In this document: piece after piece, positions 1-8,401 of the stretch
Layout of the letters: each line of letters opens with the position of its first letter
How positions within the stretch are numbered: position 1 is the stretch's first letter
Notes under the pieces: model-generated
What the model saw: only the letters and a program-made list of their open reading frames with translations
Told to the model about the DNA's origin: nothing
The model's database searches: none
Made by a program: the position numbers and the translations under genes
Assembly (NCBI RefSeq): GCF_001581005.1
Contig: NZ_LHZV01000067.1
Span: 124,001-188,000 of the forward strand
Direction of reading: 5' to 3'
Source of the DNA: Acetobacter orleanensis
Lineage (GTDB): Bacteria > Pseudomonadota > Alphaproteobacteria > Acetobacterales > Acetobacteraceae
DNA length: 64,000 nt

Positions 1-59
1 AAAACGGTCAAGCTTCAACCGCTTCAAGACTGCCAGACACTTTTTATCAAGACCCGTTT

Positions 60-797
60 ATGGCCCATTTTTTAGACCTTTCTCATGACACTCTTCTCGG
101 CGGCCGTATTGCTTACGCCCAGTTTCAGACAGGCTACAGAACCGGCCTAGAGCCTGTGCTTATGGCTGCCGCCATTCCCGCCCGCGCGCCGCAACGCGTG
201 GTGGAAATTGGGTGTGGGGCGGGTGCTGGGCTACTGTGCTTGAGCCAGCGCATAGCAGGGCTGACAGGCACCGGCGTTGAGCAGAATAATGAGACAGCAG
301 AACTGGCACGCCAGAATCTGAACGCCAACGCACGGGACGGGCTGACCATTCTTAACGCCCGCTTTCCAGACACGCTGCCAGATGGCCCGTTTGACCACTG
401 CTTTGCGAATCCGCCTTGGCATGCACCGGACGGCACCGCATCTCCCATAGAGCGCCGAGACCTCGCCCGTCGGGCCGAGCCAGATACTCTAAAACTCTGG
501 ATACGCGGCAGCTCGCGCATCCTCCGACATAAAGGCAGCCTGACGCTGGCACTCCCTGCCAGCCTGATGGCCGCCGCCATAGCGCAACTGGCGGACAGTG
601 GCTTTGGTGGCGTGACCACTTACCCCTTCTGGCCCAAAGCAGGCCGAGAGGCACGTATCCTTCTGCTACAGGCACGCTATGGGGTAAGGAGCCCCGCCCG
701 CCTGCTAGTCGGTATGATTTTACATGAAGAAGATGGGCGCTTTACAGCGCAAACACGCGCGGTGCTGGAAGATGGGGCGCCGCTGCCCGGCTTATAA
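60..797 (+). CDS. tRNA1(Val) A37 N6-methyltransferase-like protein (TrmN6/YfiC family)
   Basis: A 245-residue Rossmann-fold SAM-dependent methyltransferase. The SAM-binding motif I is VVEIGCGAGAG at about residues 47-57, and the catalytic NPPW motif is at 117-120; an NPP(Y/F/W) motif is typical of enzymes that methylate an exocyclic amino group of adenine, guanine or glutamine. An N-terminal GYRTGLEP stretch resembles the TrmN6/YfiC family, which modifies A37 of tRNA1(Val), so that is the likely substrate. The ATG has only a weak purine-rich ribosome site upstream. No partner gene is visible because the window starts 59 bases before it. The family call is good; the exact substrate is inferred. 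Confidence 0.75.
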   Translation: MAHFLDLSHDTLLGGRIAYAQFQTGYRTGLEPVLMAAAIPARAPQRVVEIGCGAGAGLLCLSQRIAGLTGTGVEQNNETAELARQNLNANARDGLTILNARFPDTLPDGPFDHCFANPPWHAPDGTASPIERRDLARRAEPDTLKLWIRGSSRILRHKGSLTLALPASLMAAAIAQLADSGFGGVTTYPFWPKAGREARILLLQARYGVRSPARLLVGMILHEEDGRFTAQTRAVLEDGAPLPGL

Positions 798-901
798 AAG
801 GCAGGTCATGCGACCGGACTGAAACTGGCTAGGGACTGCCGCTCAGGTTTTACGGCCTGTACTCTGCTGCCCCCGCATCTCTGATAATCTACGCGGAGCC
901 T

Positions 902-940
902 CTCTCCGGCGTGCTCTATAGGAGAACACAGGCCGGAGAG
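902..940 (-). terminator. Hairpin downstream of nrdB
   Basis: A perfect 9-bp inverted repeat (CTCTCCGGC at 902-910, GCCGGAGAG at 932-940) lies 24 bases beyond the nrdB stop codon. The interior can extend the pairing. No T-tract follows in the nrdB direction, so it may be a 3' stabilising hairpin or a Rho-assisted end rather than an intrinsic terminator. Confidence 0.35.
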
Positions 941-963
941 AAATCTTCAGCACCAGAACAGCT

Positions 964-1980
964 TTACTCGAAGACAGACGCCTCAAACGCTTCTTCCCAC
1001 GTCCCTGTGGTGGAAGCGCGGCTATATTCGGTCGAGCGGTTTTCGAAGAAATTGGTGTGCTCTACCGCGTTCAGCATGTCGTCCAGCCACGGCAGCGGGT
1101 TGGTCGTGGTGTTATAGAGCGGGTCCAGACCCAACTGGATCAGACGACGATCAGCAATGAAGTGGATGTAGGTTTTCACCTGCTCCGCGTTCAGCCCTTC
1201 AACCGCGCCCATTTCAAAGGCGAGGTCGATAAAGGCTTCTTCATGCTCAACAATGGTCGCGCAGATTTCACGCAGTTCCTGCTGGAACGCATCCGTCCAG
1301 ATTTCCGGGTTTTCATGGATAAACTCACGGAAGAGACGAATAACGGACAGGCAGTGCAGTGTTTCATCCCGCACGGACCATGAGACAATCTGCCCCATGC
1401 CCTTCAGCTTATTAAAGCGGGGGAAGTTCAGCAGAATAGCGAAGGACGCAAAGAGCTGGAGTCCTTCCGTAAAGGCCCCAAAGGCCGCCAACGTCTTGGC
1501 GATTTCATGCTTGCTGTCTACAGAGAACGCCTGCATGTAATCATATTTATCCTTCATTTCCTTATACTTAAGGAATGCGGAATATTCAGCCTCGGGCATA
1601 CCCAGCGTATCGAGCAGATAGCTATAAGCCGCGATGTGGATGGTCTCGATGTTGGAAAACGCCGAGAGCATCATCAGCACTTCAGTCGGTTTGAAAACGC
1701 GGCTGTAATGCTTCATGTAGCAGTTATTCACCTCAACGTCAGACTGGGTGAAGAACCGGAAAATCTGCGTCACAAGGTTCCGCTCGCTGTCATTCAGCAC
1801 GCGGTGCCAGTCTTTCACGTCATCCGCCAGCGGAACTTCTTCCGGCAGCCAGTGGACGCGCTGCTGCGTCAGCCATGCATCATACGCCCACGGATAGCGA
1901 AAGGGCTTATACACGGGGTTCGCGGTCAGCAGGTCGAAATGCTGTTCCTGTTCGCCCGGTCCGGCAGGTGTTTCGCTCAT
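964..1980 (-). CDS. nrdB: Ribonucleoside-diphosphate reductase class I, beta (radical) subunit
   Basis: The 338-residue small subunit of class I ribonucleotide reductase; it houses the diiron-tyrosyl radical that starts reduction of ribonucleotides to deoxyribonucleotides. The metal-ligand set is visible: D81, E112, H115, E172, E206 and H209. The radical tyrosine is Y119, in the E-T-I-H-x-x-x-Y arrangement of the family. The N-terminus starts directly in the ferritin-like fold and has no ATP-cone. The start codon has AAGGA upstream. It lies 59 bases downstream of nrdA on the same strand, so both are probably transcribed from the NrdR-box promoter at about 4.1 kb. Confidence 0.95.
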   Translation of the reverse strand: MSETPAGPGEQEQHFDLLTANPVYKPFRYPWAYDAWLTQQRVHWLPEEVPLADDVKDWHRVLNDSERNLVTQIFRFFTQSDVEVNNCYMKHYSRVFKPTEVLMMLSAFSNIETIHIAAYSYLLDTLGMPEAEYSAFLKYKEMKDKYDYMQAFSVDSKHEIAKTLAAFGAFTEGLQLFASFAILLNFPRFNKLKGMGQIVSWSVRDETLHCLSVIRLFREFIHENPEIWTDAFQQELREICATIVEHEEAFIDLAFEMGAVEGLNAEQVKTYIHFIADRRLIQLGLDPLYNTTTNPLPWLDDMLNAVEHTNFFENRSTEYSRASTTGTWEEAFEASVFE

Positions 1981-2039
1981 GAGACTATCCTTACAACGGA
2001 AAGTTTTAAAATCATCAGGTTACGAGAGTTTATGCAGAC

Positions 2040-3980
2040 TTACTGGCACGCCAGACATTCATCATAATTGCTCCCGTTGGTCGCCGGAGCCTCGGGTGCG
2101 GCGGCACCGGCCCGCATGGCGGCTTCCGCCGCCAGAACCCCTTCCTTCGTCAGCACATTGCTGACCGTGTCCGCGCGCTGGATGGACAGGGACCGGCAGT
2201 AATACAGAGACTTCAGCCCCTTCTTCCACGCCATGTGGTGGATCTGGTGCAGATCGCGCTTATGCACATCAGCGGGCAGGAACAGATTGACCGACTGCGC
2301 CTGACAGACATAAGGCTGGCGGTCGGCCGCATGTTCCACAATCCAGCGCTGATCCAGTTCAAAGGCCGTCTTGAAGACGTCCTTCTCCTGCTGGGTCAGG
2401 AAGTCCAGTTCCTGCACGCTGCCTTTGTTCAGGGTGATGAAGGACCAGATTTCATCCGTATCCTGCCCTTTTTCTTTCAGAAGCGCCTGAAGGTGGCGAT
2501 TACGCACCGTAAAGGAGCCGGACAGTGTTTTCTGCAGGAACACATTGGCCGCAATCGGTTCAATGCCGGGGCTGGCATTGCCCGCAATAATGGAAATGGA
2601 CGCCGTGGGCGCGATTGCCATCTTGTTGGAAAAGCGTTCCTTGATGCCATATTCCTCAGCATCCGGGCAGGCTCCACGCAGGTCAGCCAGCTTGCGGGAC
2701 GCCGCATCGGCCTGCTCACGAATATGCTTGAATACCTTGCGGTTCCAGACTTTGGCCACAACGCCTTCAAACGGTACGTTTCTGGCCTGTAGGAAGGAGT
2801 GGAAGCCCATAACGCCCAAGCCCACGGACCGCTCGCGCGAGGCCGCATAGGCGGCCTTCTTCATTTCCGGCGGTGCGCGGTCAATAAAGTCCTGCAACAC
2901 GTTGTCCAGAAAGAGCATGACGTCTTCAATAAACTGCGGCTTGTCATGCCACTGGTCCCATGTCTCGAGATTCAGGGAAGACAGGCAGCACACAGCGGTC
3001 CGCTGCTTACCGTGGTGATCAATGCCGGTCGGCAGCGTGATTTCCGAGCACAGATTGGAGGTTTTGACCTCAAGCCCCGCCAGCTTGTGGTGTTCAGGCC
3101 GGGCGTTATTCACATGGTCGGAATAGACAATATAGGGCTCACCCTGCTCCATCCGGGCCGTGAGGATACGGATCCAAAGCGCACGGGCCGACACCTTGCG
3201 GATAACGGAATTGTCCCGTGGGGACAGCAGCCCCCATTCCTCGCCCGCTTCCACAGCGCGCATAAACGCATCAGACACCAGCACACCATGATGCAGGTTG
3301 AGTGCCTTACGGTTAGGGTCTCCGCCTGTGGGGCGACGGATTTCCACGAATTCTTCAATTTCCGGGTGCCAGACCGGCAGATACACCGCAGCGGAACCGC
3401 GACGCAGGGAGCCCTGACTGATAGCCAGCGTTAGGCTGTCCATCACCCGGATGAACGGGATAACGCCGGATGTTTTACCGTTCCGGCCAACATTCTCGCC
3501 AATGGACCGCAGGTTGCCCCAGTAGGAGCCAATGCCGCCGCCCTTGCTGGCCAGCCAGACATTTTCGTTCCAGAGGTCAACAATGCCGTCCAGACTGTCA
3601 CTGGCTTCATTCAGGAAGCAGGAAATCGGCAGGCCGCGCGTGGTGCCGCCGTTGGATAGGACCGGCGTTGCAGGCATGAACCAGTGCTGGCTCATATAGT
3701 CATAAATGCGCTGCGCGTGCCCGGCATCCGCGCCGTAGTAGGAGGCCACGCGCCCGAAGAGATCCTGATAGCTCTCATCGGGCAACAGGTAGCGGTTATC
3801 CAGCGTGGCCTTGCCAAACGGTGTCAGCAGCGCATCACGCGAGCGATCCACCCGCACCTGATGGTGTCCGGGCAACTGCACCATGTCTTCCAGCTTGCCG
3901 GGTTCGAACAAATCCGCTTCGCCCACGGAGCCAGACACAGAACGACGGCTCTCATTTTCCTGAACGTCGATCAGACTCAT
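2040..3980 (-). CDS. nrdA: Ribonucleoside-diphosphate reductase class I, alpha (catalytic) subunit
   Basis: The catalytic subunit, 646 residues from the ATG at 3980, which has GGAG nine bases upstream. The open frame extends to 4085, but that longer start falls inside the operator region and is rejected. Active-site residues are present: C121 (paired redox cysteine), the N309-x-C311-x-E313 radical site (SNLCSEITLP), C331/C332, the YY dyad in SLYYCRS near the C-terminus, and a C-terminal shuttle pair C642/C645. There is no N-terminal ATP-cone, so the usual allosteric activity (dATP-off) site is missing from the alpha subunit, and NrdB has none either. It is the first gene of an nrdA-nrdB operon. 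Confidence 0.95.
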   Translation of the reverse strand: MSLIDVQENESRRSVSGSVGEADLFEPGKLEDMVQLPGHHQVRVDRSRDALLTPFGKATLDNRYLLPDESYQDLFGRVASYYGADAGHAQRIYDYMSQHWFMPATPVLSNGGTTRGLPISCFLNEASDSLDGIVDLWNENVWLASKGGGIGSYWGNLRSIGENVGRNGKTSGVIPFIRVMDSLTLAISQGSLRRGSAAVYLPVWHPEIEEFVEIRRPTGGDPNRKALNLHHGVLVSDAFMRAVEAGEEWGLLSPRDNSVIRKVSARALWIRILTARMEQGEPYIVYSDHVNNARPEHHKLAGLEVKTSNLCSEITLPTGIDHHGKQRTAVCCLSSLNLETWDQWHDKPQFIEDVMLFLDNVLQDFIDRAPPEMKKAAYAASRERSVGLGVMGFHSFLQARNVPFEGVVAKVWNRKVFKHIREQADAASRKLADLRGACPDAEEYGIKERFSNKMAIAPTASISIIAGNASPGIEPIAANVFLQKTLSGSFTVRNRHLQALLKEKGQDTDEIWSFITLNKGSVQELDFLTQQEKDVFKTAFELDQRWIVEHAADRQPYVCQAQSVNLFLPADVHKRDLHQIHHMAWKKGLKSLYYCRSLSIQRADTVSNVLTKEGVLAAEAAMRAGAAAPEAPATNGSNYDECLACQ

Positions 3981-4065
3981 GGTGACTTGCTCCGGGTTTA
4001 TGCATTTACGTGATCTGGTCTGGAGGCACGGAGGCGCATGGGCCTCTGCCCCGCGCTCTCGCACC

Positions 4066-4113
4066 TCACCATATGTCGCGTTCATGCGACATATACTCCC
4101 CTATATCTAGTGT
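4066..4113 (-). promoter_or_regulatory. Tandem NrdR boxes upstream of nrdAB
   Basis: Read on the minus strand, ACACTAGATATAGGGG (4098-4113) matches 13 of 16 positions of the NrdR-box consensus acaCwAtATaTwGtgt, and ACGCGACATATGGTGA (4066-4081) matches 11 of 16. They are separated by exactly 16 bases, the 15-16 base linker expected for tandem NrdR boxes. The promoter-proximal box overlaps the predicted -10. A perfect 9-bp inverted repeat (4071-4079 with 4086-4094) overlaps the second box and could give extra dyad symmetry. Confidence 0.75.
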
Positions 4114-4128
4114 TTTTTTTAGCCTCAA
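4100..4128 (-). promoter_or_regulatory. Predicted sigma-70-type promoter of nrdAB
   Basis: On the minus strand a -35 TTGAGG (4123-4128) and a -10 TATAGG (4100-4105) are separated by 17 bases. The predicted start near 4093 gives a leader of about 113 bases before nrdA. Its position inside the NrdR-box pair supports both calls. Confidence 0.55.
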
Positions 4129-4204
4129 ACCTTTAAAAAGGGCTTGTGTTTGAAAAGATGGAGTTTTTGGCTGATCATAAATTGTTTCAGCCAATCGAAC
4201 TTTT

Positions 4205-5185
4205 TCAGCCTGCGTGAATAAGGCCGGACATCTCCATCCGGCGTCGTGAATCGGCAATTCCATCCGCCACAGCCAGAGCAGCCGCCAAAGCCCGCCGTCC
4301 GGCGCGGGCGTCCACCTTCACCGGGGCGTTGTCCAGACAGGAGGCCACAAAGGCCTCATGCTCCGCAAACAGAGAATCATGATCTTTCCATGAAATAGCT
4401 TCCCGGCGAAAACCACCCGTGCCGGGTAGCGGCAAGCCTTTCTCCCGGCCAATCATGGTCAGTTCCCGCTTGCCGAAATCCGCTGACAGATAACCTTCTT
4501 CAGAAAACAGCCGCATCCGCCGTTCTGTCTTTAAGGAAATCCGACTGGCTGTGATGGTCGCCACACAGCCATTTTCAAAACGGACACGGGCGTTGGCAAT
4601 GTCTTCATACTCGGAACTGACAGCCGCCCCCAGCGCATCCACCTGCGCAATGGGGCTATCCACAATAGCCAGCACCAGATCCAGATCATGAATCATCAGA
4701 TCAAGAATAACGGATACATCCGTGCCGCGCGGCTTGAAGGGGGCAATGCGGGTGGCCTCAATATAAAGGGGCCGGGTAATTCTTTTTGTAATGGCCTCAT
4801 GCTCAGCGGAATAGCGCAGCAGATGCCCGACCTGACACACCAGCCCGCTCTGCTCCGCCAACGTGATCAGTTCATCAGCCTGCGCCAGCGTTGCCGCCAC
4901 CGGCTTTTCCACCAGCACATGCTTGCCCGCGCGCAGGGCCTCCGCCGCCAGTTCAAAATGATATTCTGCGGGAGCGGCCACAATCACGGCGTCACACGCG
5001 GCCAGTAATTCTTCAACGGAGCCCATCACGGCGCACCCGGCTTCCTTGGCCACGTCTGCCGCGCGCTTTGCATCCGGGTCAAACAAACCAACAAGCGTCT
5101 CGCGGGCGACCTCTTTTATCTTAAGGGTATGATACCGCCCGAAATGCCCGGCGCCGATCACCCCAACCCGCAAAATCTTGTCCAT
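4205..5185 (-). CDS. Gfo/Idh/MocA-family NAD(P)-dependent oxidoreductase
   Basis: A 326-residue sugar or sugar-nucleotide dehydrogenase of the Gfo/Idh/MocA family. The N-terminal Rossmann fold has GVIGAGHFGRYH (about residues 8-19), the family EKP motif lies in the middle, and the catalytic-domain helix carries D-L-M-I-H-D. Such enzymes oxidise or reduce a hydroxyl of a cyclic sugar with NAD(P). Lipid-A-related members (GnnA type) share this look, but there is no gnnB or lpx neighbour here, so the substrate is unknown. The gene runs toward nrdA across a 90-bp gap that carries the nrdAB promoter, so it is a separate unit. Confidence 0.8.
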   Translation of the reverse strand: MDKILRVGVIGAGHFGRYHTLKIKEVARETLVGLFDPDAKRAADVAKEAGCAVMGSVEELLAACDAVIVAAPAEYHFELAAEALRAGKHVLVEKPVAATLAQADELITLAEQSGLVCQVGHLLRYSAEHEAITKRITRPLYIEATRIAPFKPRGTDVSVILDLMIHDLDLVLAIVDSPIAQVDALGAAVSSEYEDIANARVRFENGCVATITASRISLKTERRMRLFSEEGYLSADFGKRELTMIGREKGLPLPGTGGFRREAISWKDHDSLFAEHEAFVASCLDNAPVKVDARAGRRALAAALAVADGIADSRRRMEMSGLIHAG

Positions 5186-5395
5186 CTTTTCTGACCTTCC
5201 TGACCCTGTGCCTTATGGCTTTCCGGCCAGCGGTAGCAGGCTCATGCCAAAATCCCAAAGCCGCGCCTACCTGCCTAGCCGCGTGGATCTTTCTGTTCTT
5301 TTTATGTTCTTCCCGCAAGTCTTATTACAGACCTGTTTTCAAAACGCGTCCAAGCCGTGCTCTGCCGTACTGTATCTGTCTCTGAACGGGCCGCT

Positions 5396-5412
5396 TCATA
5401 GTGACACTATGA
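5396..5412. promoter_or_regulatory. 17-bp perfect palindrome, operator-like
   Basis: TCATAGTG-A-CACTATGA is a perfect dyad with 8-bp arms and a single central base. The geometry suits a dimeric transcription factor. It lies about 210 bases upstream of the oxidoreductase start and 385 bases upstream of secD. I do not recognise the cognate regulator. Confidence 0.4.
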
Positions 5413-5639
5413 TGGCATGGGGGCAAAAAGATAACACTTTCCGGCGCACACACCGCACGCCGGATCTCTGCTCTGGCCATCTGAAATAGTCTCACAGGCC
5501 GGATACGCCATCCCTCACCGTATTCTGATATCTCAATCGTCAATATCCGCCGCACGACCGTGGCAGTCCGCAAAAAAGCCATCAATTTTTTCTTATCCGC
5601 CGACTCCGGTAATTCCCATCACCAGTGCCCCTGTCGCCC

Positions 5640-5746
5640 CTTCCGCAAGACGGAAGAACAGTCCAGAATGTGATGCAACCCCGCCACGTCCTGCCACCGA
5701 ATCCCCCACACGGACGCAGCAAATGTCTGTGGAGTGTTGCATCACA
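5640..5746. ncRNA. Structured element upstream of secD (leader RNA or small RNA candidate)
   Basis: A short hairpin (CTTCCG/CGGAAG, 5640-5656) precedes a long-range perfect 11-bp stem, TGTGATGCAAC at 5669-5679 with GTTGCATCACA at 5736-5746. It closes 56 bases that can fold further (CCACA near 5705 with TGTGG near 5729). The element ends about 50 bases before the secD start. It does not match a riboswitch or SRP RNA that I recognise, and either strand could be transcribed. Confidence 0.4.
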
Positions 5747-5797
5747 CGCAAGGGAGCGGCATGGTCCGGGCGACAAAAATCGATCGATCAGGTGAGA

Positions 5798-7357
5798 ATG
5801 TATTACAGCCGCCTCAAACTGGCCTCGGTACTGGGTGTGTGCCTTTTAGGGCTGCTGCTCTGCCTGCCCAATGGTCTGCGCAACCCGTTTCCCTCCATGC
5901 CCTGGCGCCAGATTCATCTGGGGCTGGATCTGCGCGGCGGGTCCTACCTCCTTATGCAGGTGGACCTAAAAAGCCTGACGCATGACAGATTGCAGACCCT
6001 TGCGGACAGCACGCGGGAAACGCTGCTGAAATCCCAGCTTGGCTACCGCAACATCACGACCAATGCGGATGCCAGCACGGTCTCTTTCATGCCGCGTGAT
6101 GCGTCTGAAACGGACACCGACCTCGCAGCCCTCAACAAGCTGCCGCGCGTCGTCCCCAACGAATTCACGGTGAAAAAACAGGATAATGGCAGCATTATCC
6201 TCACCCTCTCACCGGAAGCGCTGAAAGCCCGCGCGCGTGAAGCTGTGACGCAGTCCATCGAGATTGTGCGCCGCCGCATTGACGCCACTGGCGCGGTGGA
6301 CCCAGAAATTACCCGTCAGGGTGATGACCGCATTGTGGTTGAACTCCCCGGCGTGAGTGACCCTGAGCGCATCAAGACCCTGCTGGGCACCACCGCGAAA
6401 ATGACCTTCCGGCTGGTGGACCCCAACCCCATGCACGCCACGGCAGCGCCTCCCGGCGTCAGCCTTCTGCCGATGGCGACCGAAGGTGAAGGCCCGCCGC
6501 TGCCGGTTTATGACCATGTGGATGTGGACGGCACGGACCTGACCAACGCAGGCGCTGTGATTGATTCCCAGAGCGGCGAATGGGCTGTGACGTTCTCCTT
6601 CGATTCCATCGGCACCCACGCCTTCTCCACCATAACGCAGGCCAATGTCGGGCGTCGCTTCGCCATTGTGCTGGACAACAAGGTGATTGAAGCGCCGGTC
6701 ATCCGCTCCCCCATTACCGGCGGTAGCGGGCAGATTACCGGCGGGTTTGATGCCCAGAAAGCAACGGACCTCGCCCTGATGCTCCGCGCAGGCGCGCTCC
6801 CCGCCCCGCTAAGCGTGATGGAGCAGCGCACCATTGGCCCGTCTCTTGGTGCCGATTCCATCCGGGCTGGCATACTCAGTCTGGCGGCAGGCTTTGTGTT
6901 CGTTATCCTGTTCATGGCGCTGTTTTATGGCCGCTTTGGCTGGTATGCGAACATCGCCCTGCTGGCCAACCTTGTGCTGATGGTGGCCATCCTGTCCCTG
7001 TTTGAAGCAACACTGACCCTGCCGGGTATGGCCGGGATGTTGCTGACACTGGGCATGGCGGTGGACGCCAATATCCTGATCAATGAACGCATCCGGGAAG
7101 AAGTGGCCCGTGGGCGCACGCCTCTGGCGGCAATGCAGGCCGGGTTTGAGCGTGCAACCTCCACCATTGTGGACAGTAACGCCACAGCCCTGTTGGCCCA
7201 CGTCATGCTGTTTGTGTTCGGCACCGGCCCTGTGCGTGGCTTTGCGCTGACCATCACCATCGGGATCGTGACCACCCTGTTCACGACCCTTCTTCTTTCC
7301 CGACTGCTTATGGTCCGCTGGTATGCGCGCACGCGCCCGACCAGCCTGCCGGTCTGA
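5798..7357 (+). CDS. secD: Protein translocase subunit SecD
   Basis: SecD, 519 residues, an RND-superfamily membrane protein that with SecF uses proton-motive force to help pull secreted proteins through SecYEG. An N-terminal membrane segment (about 8-25) is followed by the GLDLRGG motif at 42-48, a large periplasmic P1 domain, and five C-terminal membrane helices containing the conserved GMAVDANILI stretch. The ATG at 5798 was chosen because the membrane segment starts there and AGGTG lies just upstream; the frame stays open back to 5723 without a family-like sequence. SecF follows after 12 bases. yajC is not adjacent. Confidence 0.93.
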   Translation: MYYSRLKLASVLGVCLLGLLLCLPNGLRNPFPSMPWRQIHLGLDLRGGSYLLMQVDLKSLTHDRLQTLADSTRETLLKSQLGYRNITTNADASTVSFMPRDASETDTDLAALNKLPRVVPNEFTVKKQDNGSIILTLSPEALKARAREAVTQSIEIVRRRIDATGAVDPEITRQGDDRIVVELPGVSDPERIKTLLGTTAKMTFRLVDPNPMHATAAPPGVSLLPMATEGEGPPLPVYDHVDVDGTDLTNAGAVIDSQSGEWAVTFSFDSIGTHAFSTITQANVGRRFAIVLDNKVIEAPVIRSPITGGSGQITGGFDAQKATDLALMLRAGALPAPLSVMEQRTIGPSLGADSIRAGILSLAAGFVFVILFMALFYGRFGWYANIALLANLVLMVAILSLFEATLTLPGMAGMLLTLGMAVDANILINERIREEVARGRTPLAAMQAGFERATSTIVDSNATALLAHVMLFVFGTGPVRGFALTITIGIVTTLFTTLLLSRLLMVRWYARTRPTSLPV

Positions 7358-7369
7358 GACGAGGCGCTT

Positions 7370-8314
7370 ATGTTTGGACGTCCTCTCCTGCGTTTTGTGC
7401 GCAAGGATACTCACATCAACTTCATGCGCGGGCGCTATGCGGGGCTGATTGTCTCCGCAGCACTCTCTCTGCTCTCCGTGGTCCTGTTCCTGCACCCCGG
7501 CCTGACACTGGGGCTGGATTTCCGGGGCGGTATTGTGGTGGAGGCCAAAACTTCCGGCCCCGCTGATTTCGCCAAACTGCGCAGCGCACTGGCCGCGCAT
7601 AACGTCACCCACGCCTCCATTCAGGCCTTCGGTGCACCGGATGACGTGCTGATCCGCCTTGACGCTGGCGATGAGCAGCAGACCAACGCCATTGTGGACA
7701 CTGTCCGCCATGCCGTAGCGGAAGCCCAGCCGGGCACAACTGTTCTGCGCGCTGATGCCGTTGGCGCATCGGTCTCGTCCGAACTGTTCCGCAACGGGAT
7801 GCTGGCTCTCGGCCTGAGCCTTGCGATGATTCTGGGCTATATCTGGTTCCGGTTTGAGTGGGAGTTCGCCCTCAGCGCCGTGATCACGCTGGTGCTGGAC
7901 CTGACCAAAACCATGGGTTTTCTGGTTATTACCGGCTTTGAGTTCGATCTGGTGATGGTTGCCGCCATTCTCACCATTCTGGGCTACTCCACCAACGATA
8001 AAGTGGTGGTGTATGACCGTGTGCGTGAAAACCTGCGCAAATACCGCACGATGCCGCTGCGGGAGTTGATTGATCTGTCGATCAACGAAACCCTGAACCG
8101 GACACTGGGCACCTCCTGCACAGTCTTTCTGGCCTCCCTGCCATTGGCCCTGTTTGGTGGCTCTACCCTGTCCGGCTTTGCATGGACCATGCTGTTCGGG
8201 ATTGTGGTGGGCACATCCTCGTCCATCTTTATCGCAGCCCCACTCCTGCTCTTTATGGGCGAGGGGCGCCTGAAGCGGGACGCCAGACCACCGGCTCCGC
8301 ACAAAAGCGCCTGA
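7370..8314 (+). CDS. secF: Protein translocase subunit SecF
   Basis: SecF, 314 residues, partner of SecD in the accessory Sec translocon complex. It has a first membrane helix at about residues 24-42, the GLDFRGG motif just after it, a periplasmic P4-like domain, and five C-terminal helices containing GYSTNDKVVVYDRVREN, the conserved signature of the family. It follows secD with a 12-base gap and is closed by a strong terminator, so secDF forms a two-gene operon. Confidence 0.95.
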   Translation: MFGRPLLRFVRKDTHINFMRGRYAGLIVSAALSLLSVVLFLHPGLTLGLDFRGGIVVEAKTSGPADFAKLRSALAAHNVTHASIQAFGAPDDVLIRLDAGDEQQTNAIVDTVRHAVAEAQPGTTVLRADAVGASVSSELFRNGMLALGLSLAMILGYIWFRFEWEFALSAVITLVLDLTKTMGFLVITGFEFDLVMVAAILTILGYSTNDKVVVYDRVRENLRKYRTMPLRELIDLSINETLNRTLGTSCTVFLASLPLALFGGSTLSGFAWTMLFGIVVGTSSSIFIAAPLLLFMGEGRLKRDARPPAPHKSA

Positions 8315-8320
8315 AAACGC

Positions 8321-8361
8321 AAAAAGCGTTCCGCACCTTCCCGGTCGGAACGCTTTTTTAT
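8321..8361. terminator. Intrinsic terminator after secF (probably bidirectional)
   Basis: The 13-bp stem AAAAAGCGTTCCG (8321-8333) / CGGAACGCTTTTT (8346-8358) has a 12-base loop and a T-run. A-rich flanks on the left arm allow it to serve the convergent lipoprotein gene as well. Confidence 0.85.
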
Positions 8362-8401
8362 TTCTGCACTCAAGCCGATTGGGCCTGATTGCAGGACGGC
8401 T

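Larger units (their letters stand above)
5186..5797. other. Intergenic region rich in inverted repeats (oxidoreductase / secD divergent region)
   Basis: No convincing gene is seen in these 612 bases, although they separate divergent genes and must carry promoters. Several strong dyads are present: a 17-bp palindrome at 5396-5412, a 7-bp hairpin (5440-5446 with 5458-5464), a 6-bp hairpin with five-base loop at 5640-5656, and an 11-bp perfect stem at 5669-5746. Short open frames here lack ribosome sites and recognisable products. Confidence 0.6.

Noticed and set aside
134-675. Overlapping minus-strand frames of 161 and 107 codons
   Set aside because: They lie antisense to the methyltransferase gene, have no recognisable product, and reflect high GC at third positions.
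3981-4085. N-terminal extension of nrdA by 35 codons
   Set aside because: It starts inside the NrdR-box region, has no family similarity, and the ATG at 3980 has a good ribosome site.
6809-8302. 497-codon open frame on the minus strand across secD-secF
   Set aside because: It is the antisense shadow of GC-rich secDF; the translation is His/Gln/Gly-rich low-complexity with no domain, and both sense genes are certain.
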